A stretch of DNA of 57,268 nt from Photobacterium proteolyticum. GTDB lineage: Bacteria; Pseudomonadota; Gammaproteobacteria; Enterobacterales; Vibrionaceae. This document shows, in pieces, positions 33,056 through 40,961 of the stretch. Numbering within the stretch: the first letter of the stretch is position 1; every line of letters starts with the position of its first letter. The notes beneath the pieces were generated by a model. It worked only from the letters and a program-made list of their open reading frames with translations, searched no databases and had not been told where the DNA came from. The stretch lies in assembly GCF_001939735.1 (NCBI RefSeq), contig NZ_MJIL01000052.1:3147-60414 (forward strand), written 5' to 3'. Position numbers and translations under genes: made by a program.

Positions 33056-34216
33056 TTAGTTGAACACCTGAGTATCCGGATACCAGTGTGACCAGACCAT
33101 CCAGAAAACCCCATTGTGCAGAGGTAGTTGGCTGAGTTTTCCGTTATCAGTTTCGCCTCGGAAATTAATAGATTCGAATTCGGCCTTTGTACCGTTAAGA
33201 ACCCCGTCAAAAAGATTAACGATGTCGTGTGCCTCATCGTAAACCAGCACTAGCGGGTGCCCGTTTAGCTCAAATTGGTAGATCGGGTTATTTTGAGCAA
33301 AAGTGCGGGTAAAGGCAGTCTGAATATCGCCAAAATCAAACCCCCAGACCTGCTCTTTGGACGGCAAACGGTCATCATTCATATCCAGCGTTGGGAAAAT
33401 CGCCCCATGTTCATTGCTAAATTGTTTCTCCATCGGGCCTTCAAATAAGGCAAGTAATAGGGAGTCAAGCACTCGGTTAAACTCGTAAATAAACACTGTG
33501 GCTTGAGGGTATAGCTCTTTAAAGCTTTTCCAGGTCGTCATTGTATTGGGGTGAGACACAACCTCGGCCTCGGAAAACTCCGGTGCACGTGTTATTTGCT
33601 GAATAAGCTCACCGGAATTGCGATCAACCATAACCAGATTGTTGTGAGTCTGGATCAGGATACCTAAATCGGACTGGCCAAAACCTATGTCCTGTTCAAT
33701 AACGACTGGCAGATTACTGAGGGCGCAGAATGTCATGACGACATCCTTGCCACCAATGTTATCGCCAGCGATATGGGGTACTTCAAGATGTGATCGCGGG
33801 TAGCCCCGTACCTCGCCGTTAATTTCAACGGCGTAGATAACATCATTGCCAGTTAAGATTTGATCTGCCTCGGTGATTGAGACGTAATTGGCGTCGTACT
33901 GATATGACGGAAAGAATGCGGAAAGCAGAAAGTTGGCGGCAATAATACAGATAATCACCCCAATACTGGCAAGGCCCATCCAGAATCGAGACCAGACTTC
34001 AAGGATGACATGTAAATACCAAAGGTAGGCAAGTAAGAAAATATTCAGCCCGATGAAGAACCACCGGTATTGAAAGTAGGTCACTACCCAGCTGCGTGGC
34101 AGGTTCAGGCTTTGTCCGGGCTCAGTCATCAAGACGGCCGAAAAGATAGAGAAAGCGGCGGTGATTGCGGCAACCACCAAGAATAACAGCTTCTGGGGTA
34201 ATGTGGCTTGGCTCAT
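33056..34216 (-). CDS. DUF3179 domain membrane protein
   Basis: A 386-residue protein with three N-terminal hydrophobic segments (about 10-30, 48-68, 78-102), then a periplasmic DUF3179 domain (about 115-386). Conserved features include YPRSHLEVPHIAGD, VVMTFCALSN, and WSHWYPDTQVF at the C-terminus. The biochemical role of DUF3179 is unknown. Coupling to the FadL-like gene downstream suggests an envelope function tied to that channel. Confidence 0.87.
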   Translation of the reverse strand: MSQATLPQKLLFLVVAAITAAFSIFSAVLMTEPGQSLNLPRSWVVTYFQYRWFFIGLNIFLLAYLWYLHVILEVWSRFWMGLASIGVIICIIAANFLLSAFFPSYQYDANYVSITEADQILTGNDVIYAVEINGEVRGYPRSHLEVPHIAGDNIGGKDVVMTFCALSNLPVVIEQDIGFGQSDLGILIQTHNNLVMVDRNSGELIQQITRAPEFSEAEVVSHPNTMTTWKSFKELYPQATVFIYEFNRVLDSLLLALFEGPMEKQFSNEHGAIFPTLDMNDDRLPSKEQVWGFDFGDIQTAFTRTFAQNNPIYQFELNGHPLVLVYDEAHDIVNLFDGVLNGTKAEFESINFRGETDNGKLSQLPLHNGVFWMVWSHWYPDTQVFN

Positions 34217-34254
34217 ATTACTCTACTCGCTCATCAGGTTAGTATAATGGGTCG

Positions 34255-34306
34255 CAAAGCTGCTTAAGCTTAGCAGGTCTCTCCGGGTTGATGATTCGCA
34301 GCTTTG
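34255..34306. repeat. Inverted repeat CAAAGCTGC / GCAGCTTTG
   Basis: Perfect 9-base arms at 34255-34263 and 34298-34306, separated by 34 bases, lie between the divergent DUF3179 and DUF2860 genes. It could be a regulator site or a weak bidirectional RNA hairpin. Confidence 0.5.
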
Positions 34307-34312
34307 AGTGTC

Positions 34313-34347
34313 ATATACCCAAGCATCTTGAGGTAGCTTGGGTATAT
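34313..34347. repeat. Perfect dispersed palindrome (ATATACCCAAGC)
   Basis: ATATACCCAAGC and GCTTGGGTATAT are perfect 12-base arms around an 11-base loop. A degenerate copy lies at 1123-1168. From memory, palindromes of this type recur between genes in Vibrionaceae genomes; their role is not established. Confidence 0.75.
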
Positions 34348-34447
34348 AGGGCGGTTAGTTATTTTCGCAAAAGTAATATTCGAATGGTTTTACAGAAGGG
34401 GAACGCTCGCCTAAATTTTGAACAAATGATCGTCTGGGAATTTGTCA

Positions 34448-35458
34448 ATGCGATACGTCAGCCTGCTTGCTCTCGGCACTGTGGTGCTCCCTTCTGCCTT
34501 TGCCATAGAGCCTATCCCCAAAGAAAGCGGAGTCAGTGGCTTTGTGAATCTTGGCGCAGGGATAACCAGCGTTGAGTCCAACTCTTTGGCCAAATTCGGC
34601 AGTGTCAATATTGGTAATGCAACGATAGATTCGCTTGACCAGACGGCAGATACCAGGACCGTCGGTATTCCGGTGATTGGTTTGGAGCTGGCCTATACCT
34701 TTGCCGATACCCGTACCCAGATATTCTTAGGTAATCAGTTGGAAGATTATATCCGGTTTGATTTTTCAGCCCGTGCAGGTATTCGCCAGGAGATAGGAAA
34801 AGCAGGCATTATCGGTGCCAGCTTTCTGCAAACACCCCTTCCAACAGAAGTGTGGGATGACCCGTTTCTGACCGGTAGCGATCGTTCTAAAACCGACCGT
34901 ACCAGTGACGGCTATCGGCTGATCTGGGATAACATTTACGGTACGGGGCTGGAGCTCCGCTACTCTGCCCGTGAAGTCGATATCGACAGGGAGCGCAGCG
35001 GGGAATCTCTTGGGTTATCAGACTCTGAGCTAGCCTTATTGAACCGTAATGGCGACAGTAGCCGTTTCACCGCGCAATACACTGTGTCGTACGACAGAAT
35101 GAAACATATCGTGACACCGGCCGTTGCCTATTTTGAGCAAGACAGTGACGGTAATGCTATGGCTTATGACGGTATGTCTTTCAGCGTAAACTACATCTAT
35201 AGAATGGATAATCGCTGGCGGTTTGTTACTAATGCATCCTTTGGCTTTATAGAATTTAACGAGGAAAATCCGGTTTTTGATACCAAAGCTGATGGCGACC
35301 GGTTCGGTGCCAGTTTTACTGCCTTCTATGCCCAACCTTTCGGCTGGAAGGGGTGACTGGCCAATGCCGGGGTAGTCTGGTTCGAAGAAGATAGCGATGT
35401 TAACTTTTATGATTCCTCAGTCAGTTTGTTTAATGCCGGATTGCTTTACCGTTTTTAA
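34448..35458 (+). pseudogene. DUF2860 outer-membrane protein gene with in-frame TGA
   Basis: The product has a signal peptide (to about 19, SAFA-IE) and a beta-barrel pattern matching the DUF2860 family. After 302 codons the frame meets TGA (35354-35356, after FGWKG), then continues open for 33 codons that complete the last strands and end LLYRF-stop, a proper outer-membrane C-terminal signature. TGG (Trp) to TGA is the simplest explanation. Without the last strands and terminal Phe, barrel assembly should fail. TTG 34442 precedes the ATG at 34448. Confidence 0.82.
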
Positions 35459-35640
35459 TTAACCGAGTTCAACGGGGGTGTTTATTTTTCAGAAAAGTAA
35501 ATATCTCCGTAATATACTATTGCGCTGCGTTGGCTGTTATCTATACCAATAAATTATAAGGTTTTTATTGCTTTTCTCTATTGAACGCTTGGATTCCATA
35601 TGCTTAATTGTTCTTATTGGAAACGAGAGGTGAGCGAAGC

Positions 35641-36672
35641 ATGAAATATCCAGCACCACTAAAGAAAGGCAGTAAGATAGCGATAACCGCTTTCTCAACG
35701 GGAATCGCTAAAGAGCATGAAGCCAGGTATCAATGTGTACTGGCCTATTTTAAGTCGCAAGGCTTCAATGTCGTTGAAGGTGAGTGTTTAAGAGGACAGC
35801 AAAAACATGTTAGTGCACCTGCGCAGCAGCGTGCCGATGAGTTGATGTCATTTCTTTTAAATGACGACATTGACGCCATAGTTCCGCCTTGGGGCGGAGA
35901 GTTGGCGATGGAGCTGTTGCCGATGCTCGACTTCGATGCCCTGACAAAGGCAAAGCCTAAGTGGGTGCTGGGTTTTTCAGATGTGAGTACCATAACGGCC
36001 GTTCTATCCAGTAAGTTAGGTTGGGCTTCAGCACATTGCTCAAACCTGATGGACTTAACAAGCAATGCCACTGAATCACTGACTGCTGGCACGTTGGCTT
36101 GTCTATCAACGCCGTATGGTGAACATTTTTCGCAATCCGCGTCAGCCAAGCACACCCGGTCATGGCCAAATATTGCTGAGGATCCAGAAGCGGTGCTGCA
36201 GCCGGAGATACCCACCCAATGGAGATGGCTGGTTAAGCCTGAAAAGGGGGACACTATTGAGGGCCGGTTGATTGGTGGCTGTTGGGACACTTTGTTTCAT
36301 CTGTTCGGTACTGATTACTTGGATCTTGATAGCTTGTCGCGTCAGCATCCTGAAGGGCTGGTGCTATTTTTGGAAAATGTCGAAATGTCACCGGTCGATT
36401 TAGTCAGAACGATACTGAATATGAAATTCCGCGGTGTCTTTTCCTGCATTAACGGGTTGCTGCTGGGCAGGTGCGCGGTTGTCGATTCAGACAATGAGGA
36501 CGATCTGACTTACTACGAGGTATTGGAAAGGCACCTTGTTGGTTTAGGGATCCCCGTGATGATTGATTCGGATATCGGTCATGTGCCACCAAACCTGACG
36601 TTGATAAATGGCGCTTTGGCCACCGTGGAATTACACGATGGCGGGCGTATTCATCAACAGCTTATTGCCTAA
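35641..36672 (+). CDS. S66-family LD-carboxypeptidase-like protein
   Basis: A 343-residue member of peptidase family S66 (LdcA/MccF). The catalytic positions can be placed: nucleophile Ser113 (VLGFSDVST), Glu245 (LFLENVE) and His314 (DIGHVPPNLT). LdcA members trim muropeptide tetrapeptides, whereas MccF members cleave microcin C-type nucleotide peptides; this protein (PPWGGEL, no signal peptide) is a cytosolic enzyme of either kind. An upstream TTG (35608) is in frame, but AGAGGTGAG precedes ATG 35641. Convergent with the MarR gene. Confidence 0.88.
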   Translation: MKYPAPLKKGSKIAITAFSTGIAKEHEARYQCVLAYFKSQGFNVVEGECLRGQQKHVSAPAQQRADELMSFLLNDDIDAIVPPWGGELAMELLPMLDFDALTKAKPKWVLGFSDVSTITAVLSSKLGWASAHCSNLMDLTSNATESLTAGTLACLSTPYGEHFSQSASAKHTRSWPNIAEDPEAVLQPEIPTQWRWLVKPEKGDTIEGRLIGGCWDTLFHLFGTDYLDLDSLSRQHPEGLVLFLENVEMSPVDLVRTILNMKFRGVFSCINGLLLGRCAVVDSDNEDDLTYYEVLERHLVGLGIPVMIDSDIGHVPPNLTLINGALATVELHDGGRIHQQLIA

Positions 36673-36696
36673 TATACTCGAAGACTCGTTAGCTTA

Positions 36697-37125
36697 TTAG
36701 ATTTTGGCGACCATTTTGCTTAGTAGTTCAATCATCAGCTCTTGTTCTTCTGGTTTCAGGGCACAGAGTAACTCTTGAGTGACTGCCACAGGGATAGGAA
36801 GCAGGGTTTTCCTCAGTTTGTGTCCTTCTTCTGTCAGGAAGATGCGAAATGAACGGCGGCTATTAGGATCGGCTCGTCTTTCTACTAGTCCCAGTTTTTC
36901 AAGTTTGTCGAGTGTTCGGGTTGTTGTGGAATTCTCAACCTTAGATTTAGCCGCAATATCTCGCTGTGTGACACCTTCCTCTTCCCATAAGCACATCATA
37001 GTTGGCCATAGCGCGATGCTAAGACCATGCTTTTTCAATTCGATATCGAACTTTTTTGCCGTACGATGCGCAACGACATTTATCATCCAGCCAAAGCTTC
37101 TTTGCCTGTCAAACTTAACGGCCAT
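36697..37125 (-). CDS. MarR-family transcriptional regulator
   Basis: A 142-residue winged-helix regulator: the recognition region (GVTQRDIAAKSKVENSTTTR) is followed by a wing with RRADPNSRR. It is a typical dimeric MarR repressor size. It lies 10 bases downstream of the cytochrome b gene on the same strand and is likely cotranscribed with it; its ligand is unknown. Confidence 0.9.
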   Translation of the reverse strand: MAVKFDRQRSFGWMINVVAHRTAKKFDIELKKHGLSIALWPTMMCLWEEEGVTQRDIAAKSKVENSTTTRTLDKLEKLGLVERRADPNSRRSFRIFLTEEGHKLRKTLLPIPVAVTQELLCALKPEEQELMIELLSKMVAKI

Positions 37126-37135
37126 GGTGTTTCTC

Positions 37136-37759
37136 TTAAGCTATTGCAACGATTGCCACTGTCACTAATATGGCGGTAGCAAAGACGGTGATAGCTCGAC
37201 GTTGAGAGACAAAATACAATTCGCCAGTTTCAGTCACCTTGCTCTGAACACCTGTTAGCATCGCCATTACCAGTGGCTTAGAGCGTAGCTTGTACACAAC
37301 AATCGCGCCCACGTGGGTCAAAATCAGCAACGGCAGAACTCGTGCCAGGATATAGTGCATACTTTCGAGTGCAGAGAATACCGTATCGGTTAGCCCATAC
37401 TCCATGTATGGCATATTGTCGAGCAGCCCTGCCAGCGCGAGACCTGAAAAACATTGGAGAAACAGCATAAATATCATTGTTACTACCATCCAGCCACCTG
37501 CTGGATTATGACCCGGCTGTGCCGGCTCTTTTCCTGCCAAGTATCGAAGTACTGTAATCGGGCTGCGTATAAACTGACTAAAACGACTGGTCTGGCTGCC
37601 AACGAATCCCCATAGAATCCGCCAGAGAATGAGCGTAAACAACGCCAGACCTAGCTGAACATGAGGCCCATTACCGGAAAAGCCTGAGGCAATAAGAGCA
37701 ATAAAGAGTACTGCCTGAAACCAGTGGTATAACCGTGTTGCCAGATCCCAAACTTTCAT
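37136..37759 (-). CDS. Cytochrome b561-type membrane protein
   Basis: A 207-residue protein with four to five transmembrane helices and heme-ligand histidines typical of the bacterial cytochrome b561 / Ni-Fe hydrogenase b family (RLYHWF at the N-terminus, MHYILARVLPLLILTHVGA later). It passes electrons between the quinone pool and a periplasmic partner. The divergent gene across 136 bases encodes a c-type cytochrome, the likely partner. Confidence 0.88.
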   Translation of the reverse strand: MKVWDLATRLYHWFQAVLFIALIASGFSGNGPHVQLGLALFTLILWRILWGFVGSQTSRFSQFIRSPITVLRYLAGKEPAQPGHNPAGGWMVVTMIFMLFLQCFSGLALAGLLDNMPYMEYGLTDTVFSALESMHYILARVLPLLILTHVGAIVVYKLRSKPLVMAMLTGVQSKVTETGELYFVSQRRAITVFATAILVTVAIVAIA

Positions 37760-37895
37760 AACTATCTCCCGAGTGATGTTCCTTACATAAGATGGAAGAT
37801 AATTTACATAACAATAGTTGTGTGCGCAACAGTTGTTGTGTAAATTGTCGGCAAGAAAAGTAACTAGTCAGAACTCAACGTTAGGAGATCAGGTA

Positions 37896-38327
37896 ATGAA
37901 AAAGACAATATTGAGCTGTCTTGTGCTTCTGCCACTGGTAGCGAAAGCCCATGACTTTAATGCTGAGATTCAGCAACGTCAGGAAGCATTTTCGACAATC
38001 GAAACCATATCGGAACAAGCTGAAAGCACGATTGATGGAGTAGATACCGATTGGAAAGAGCTGTCTGAGCTAAGCAACAAGCTTTCGCAACACAGTTCGG
38101 CTTTGTTCACTCTGTTTCCTGAAGGAAGCCAGAAAGACAGCAAAGCAAAAGAAAGTGTGTGGAAAAAGTCTGAGAAATTTAACGCTTTATTAAGTCAGAT
38201 GGATTCAGGTTTCGAACAGTTGAACAGAGCCAGTCGCGAACAGAATGTTGATTTGGCTGAAGCTGGCTTGGAGTCTGCTCAGGACACCTGCCGTAGCTGC
38301 CATCGTTCTTATCGTTCACGGTGGTAG
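37896..38327 (+). CDS. Class II c-type cytochrome (c'/c556-like)
   Basis: A 143-residue periplasmic protein with a signal peptide (to about 18, AKA-HD), a four-helix-bundle pattern and a single C-terminal heme site CRSCH about ten residues from the end, as in cytochrome c' and c556. The open frame begins at 37818, but ATG 37896 follows TAGGAG...AGGT and gives the signal peptide. It diverges from the cytochrome b561-like gene and is probably its redox partner. Confidence 0.87.
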   Translation: MKKTILSCLVLLPLVAKAHDFNAEIQQRQEAFSTIETISEQAESTIDGVDTDWKELSELSNKLSQHSSALFTLFPEGSQKDSKAKESVWKKSEKFNALLSQMDSGFEQLNRASREQNVDLAEAGLESAQDTCRSCHRSYRSRW

Positions 38328-38394
38328 GCCGGGGGGGGAGTACCCTTGGTCCGAAATTTAATAAGTAATATAACGAACTTCAAAAGGTAATATA

Positions 38395-39063
38395 ATGAAA
38401 AATAAATATAATGTGCTTCTTGCTGGTATCGCTTTTCTTTCCTCAGGTACTCTATTTGCTGCTGATTTCGGTGTTGAACTGGAATGGAATACCGACAATG
38501 TGCAAGAAGTGATGGACACGATGTCGGAGCAAAGAACCGCTTTTGGCAAACTTGTTGAAAGTGGCGAGATCAAAGATATGTTTGTTGCCGACAGTAATAT
38601 TGATGGCAAACCGATTAAGTTACTTCGATTTGTTATTGAAGCAGACAGTCAGCAAGAAGTGACCGAGAAGTTAGCCAACTTACCGCTATTTCAAAAAGAG
38701 CTGATTAGAATCAAAAATGTGCGTCCATTAGGTTCAAAATGGTTGGATAATACCCCGGTATATAACAATTACGGTGTTATCTTTAGCTGGAAAAATCAGA
38801 TTGAACCGCTTGAAATTGACCGGGTACTGGGCATTGATCTGCAGCGTGTTATTAGCCTCAACCAGGCTGGGTTAGTGACATCTTCTTATATTGATACTCA
38901 GACATTGGATAATGGCACAGTGAGGCCGGTGTATTCAGTTTCCTTCCTGGCAAAAAACGCTCAGCATGCACGTGAGTTAAGTAAGCAATTCGAGGCGGTA
39001 AATCTTGGCTATGCAACGGTTGAAGTTCAATACCTTGGCCATAAGCTGGAGCTTGCCAGGTAA
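38395..39063 (+). CDS. Periplasmic protein of unknown function
   Basis: A 222-residue protein with a signal peptide (to about 22, LFA-AD). The mature part has two similar alpha/beta halves (FVIEADSQQEVTEKLANLP and FLAKNAQHARELSKQFEAV), suggesting an internally duplicated ferredoxin-like fold. It has no Cys or heme motif. It lies 67 bases behind the cytochrome c gene on the same strand, so it may share its transcript. I do not recognise the family. Confidence 0.75.
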   Translation: MKNKYNVLLAGIAFLSSGTLFAADFGVELEWNTDNVQEVMDTMSEQRTAFGKLVESGEIKDMFVADSNIDGKPIKLLRFVIEADSQQEVTEKLANLPLFQKELIRIKNVRPLGSKWLDNTPVYNNYGVIFSWKNQIEPLEIDRVLGIDLQRVISLNQAGLVTSSYIDTQTLDNGTVRPVYSVSFLAKNAQHARELSKQFEAVNLGYATVEVQYLGHKLELAR

Positions 39064-39096
39064 ACAGTATTAGCTAGGGCTGCACGTTTCACAAGG

Positions 39097-39118
39097 AGTT
39101 AGCCATTGCTGGCTAACT
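39097..39118. terminator. Bidirectional hairpin between convergent genes
   Basis: AGTTAGCCA and TGGCTAACT form a perfect 9-bp stem with a 4-base loop between the unknown periplasmic gene and the convergent TPR gene. T tracts are short, so strength is uncertain. Confidence 0.55.
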
Positions 39119-39155
39119 TCTGTCGCTGGAGGGTGAACACGTTATTATTGTGGGG

Positions 39156-40793
39156 TTACTTGCTCGCCAAGAAGGTGGTTGCCTGCTGGAGTTGCGGCCG
39201 GTCAGCTTCTTCGACTTCCGCCACATCGACCAGCATTTGATAATACTGTTTGGCCTTGTCTTTATTTCCGGCGAGCTCTGCTGATTTTGCCGCACCATAC
39301 AGGCTGTTGAAGCGATTTTTACTGCGCTTCAGGGCGGTCTCATACTCACCAATGGCTTGTGGGTACTTTTTCATTGCAAACAACATATCGCCAAGCAATT
39401 CTCTGGCAGGTAGGACTTCTCCCGGTGTCACAGGGTGTTTTTCTGTGGTGGCCTCCAGGTCGGCGGCACTCTGCATTGTCAGCAGGGCTTGGTTATGCTG
39501 GCCCTGGTAATATTGTAGCCAGGCCAGGGCAGACAGGCGTTGGATTTCAACTTGCTTAGCCCAGTAGGCAGAACTTTTCTCTGTTTGTGTCTTTAGATCA
39601 CCTAGCCGGGCAATCGCTTTTTCAGCCTTTGGTACATCACCGGTTTGAGCGGCACCAAGTGCGATGGCAAAGTGCGTCACCGCCTCCATGGCCGGAAACT
39701 TATCCCACGGATAGCTGGCAGGTTGCCTAGGCTCCAGCTTGGCCGCTTCTTCCCATTGCTGTCGTTCCAGGGCATAGCGTGCCGGAACCGCCGCTAATGT
39801 ATAGGCGGAGGCAACATGTGGCTGAAGCGGGTCACTCAGTGCAAGCGTTTCTTCAACCACGGCCAGGGCTTTTTTGTCTTGTGCTTTCTGAAGATAGGAG
39901 TAGGCCATATAGTCCAGTGCATGAAGGTAGTGCAGGGAGATTTTGTCTCCTGCCGGGTTCAGTTTGGCGGCGGCTGCAGAGCGGATGTTCATGGCTATAG
40001 ATTCATCCCACAGGCCTAGCCGGGTAAAAATATGGGTAGGCATATGGAGCGCATGGGGAATTGACGGTGCTATTTCGCCGTAGCTTCGCGCTACATCTAA
40101 GGCTTTCTCGGCCAGTTCCGGGTAGTCATAGGCATGGATAATATAGTGATGAGCGCCGGGGTGTTTCGGGTTTTTAGTCAGAATGGTTGCAGCGGTCTCT
40201 CCTGCTTTTCTCTGTTTTATATAGCTCTTATCGGCTGGAGATGCGGTACCGAGTAGTGATAACGCATAGAAGGCTGTTGCTTCTGGATCAGAAGGAAACG
40301 CGTCATGTACCTTAGCCCAGCCTTGCTCGAAGGCTATCAGGTTATCCGTTTCTTTTTCTTTTCGCCCTTGGGCGTAGTAGCTATTAATGGCCTGGATATA
40401 AGCAACCTCTCGCCGGGTTTTTGTCCCTTTGACTTTGGCTTTTTCTACCATGGCCAGGCCTTTGGCAAAGTTTTCTTCGTTAGGTGGATCTGACCACAGC
40501 GGGTGGACGATAGACATCGCGACTCCCCAGTAGGCCATGGCACAGTCAGGATCTTTTTCAATAACAGCCTCAAAGGTTGATCGGGCCTTGACGTAAGTCA
40601 TGTGGTGGAGCAAGGCCAGTCCCTGATCCAGCATCGGTTGGTTTTCTTCATTGCATGAAGTTGGGAAGTCTACTTTGCCTAGTCTGCCTGGGTCGGTGTC
40701 TTGGGTCGCGGCATGAACGCTCTGGCTAAGTAAAGTCGGACAGTAAAAGATGGCCGCCACCAATAGCCAGCCATGCCTACTATTCGTTTTCAT
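39156..40793 (-). CDS. Exported TPR-repeat protein
   Basis: A 545-residue protein with a signal peptide (to about 28, VHA-AT), then helical repeats through its whole length, including recognisable TPR units near 55-90 (AYWGVAMS) and 440-500 (GEVLPARELLGDMLFAMKKYPQAIGEY). A central HPGAHHYIIHAYDYPE and HMPTHIF segment is characteristic of a conserved but uncharacterised family of periplasmic TPR proteins. A protein-binding or scaffold role is inferred. Stands alone. Confidence 0.85.
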   Translation of the reverse strand: MKTNSRHGWLLVAAIFYCPTLLSQSVHAATQDTDPGRLGKVDFPTSCNEENQPMLDQGLALLHHMTYVKARSTFEAVIEKDPDCAMAYWGVAMSIVHPLWSDPPNEENFAKGLAMVEKAKVKGTKTRREVAYIQAINSYYAQGRKEKETDNLIAFEQGWAKVHDAFPSDPEATAFYALSLLGTASPADKSYIKQRKAGETAATILTKNPKHPGAHHYIIHAYDYPELAEKALDVARSYGEIAPSIPHALHMPTHIFTRLGLWDESIAMNIRSAAAAKLNPAGDKISLHYLHALDYMAYSYLQKAQDKKALAVVEETLALSDPLQPHVASAYTLAAVPARYALERQQWEEAAKLEPRQPASYPWDKFPAMEAVTHFAIALGAAQTGDVPKAEKAIARLGDLKTQTEKSSAYWAKQVEIQRLSALAWLQYYQGQHNQALLTMQSAADLEATTEKHPVTPGEVLPARELLGDMLFAMKKYPQAIGEYETALKRSKNRFNSLYGAAKSAELAGNKDKAKQYYQMLVDVAEVEEADRPQLQQATTFLASK

Positions 40794-40961
40794 ATTCTTT
40801 CTCCAAAAATATGGTTTAGCGATAGGCTTTTTTGCTTAATTAATATGTGGCTTACTCCCGACCACCATTACGCTTGGTTAAATCCAGCCGCTGTGGTCGA
40901 GTTATTGAGGAAAGTATAGGTAAGAATCTTAGGTGGCGGCCCATCAAAGTGGCTTTAACGG

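Noticed and set aside
35354..35356. TGA in the DUF2860 gene as a selenocysteine codon
   Set aside because: Outer-membrane barrels do not use selenocysteine, no SECIS-like hairpin follows directly, and a Trp codon one base away explains it.
35641..36672. S66 protein thought to lack its nucleophile because GGELA replaces the GGYGAS-type segment
   Set aside because: The catalytic serine of the family lies in the later G-x-S-D motif, which is present as GFSD (Ser113), with Glu245 and His314.
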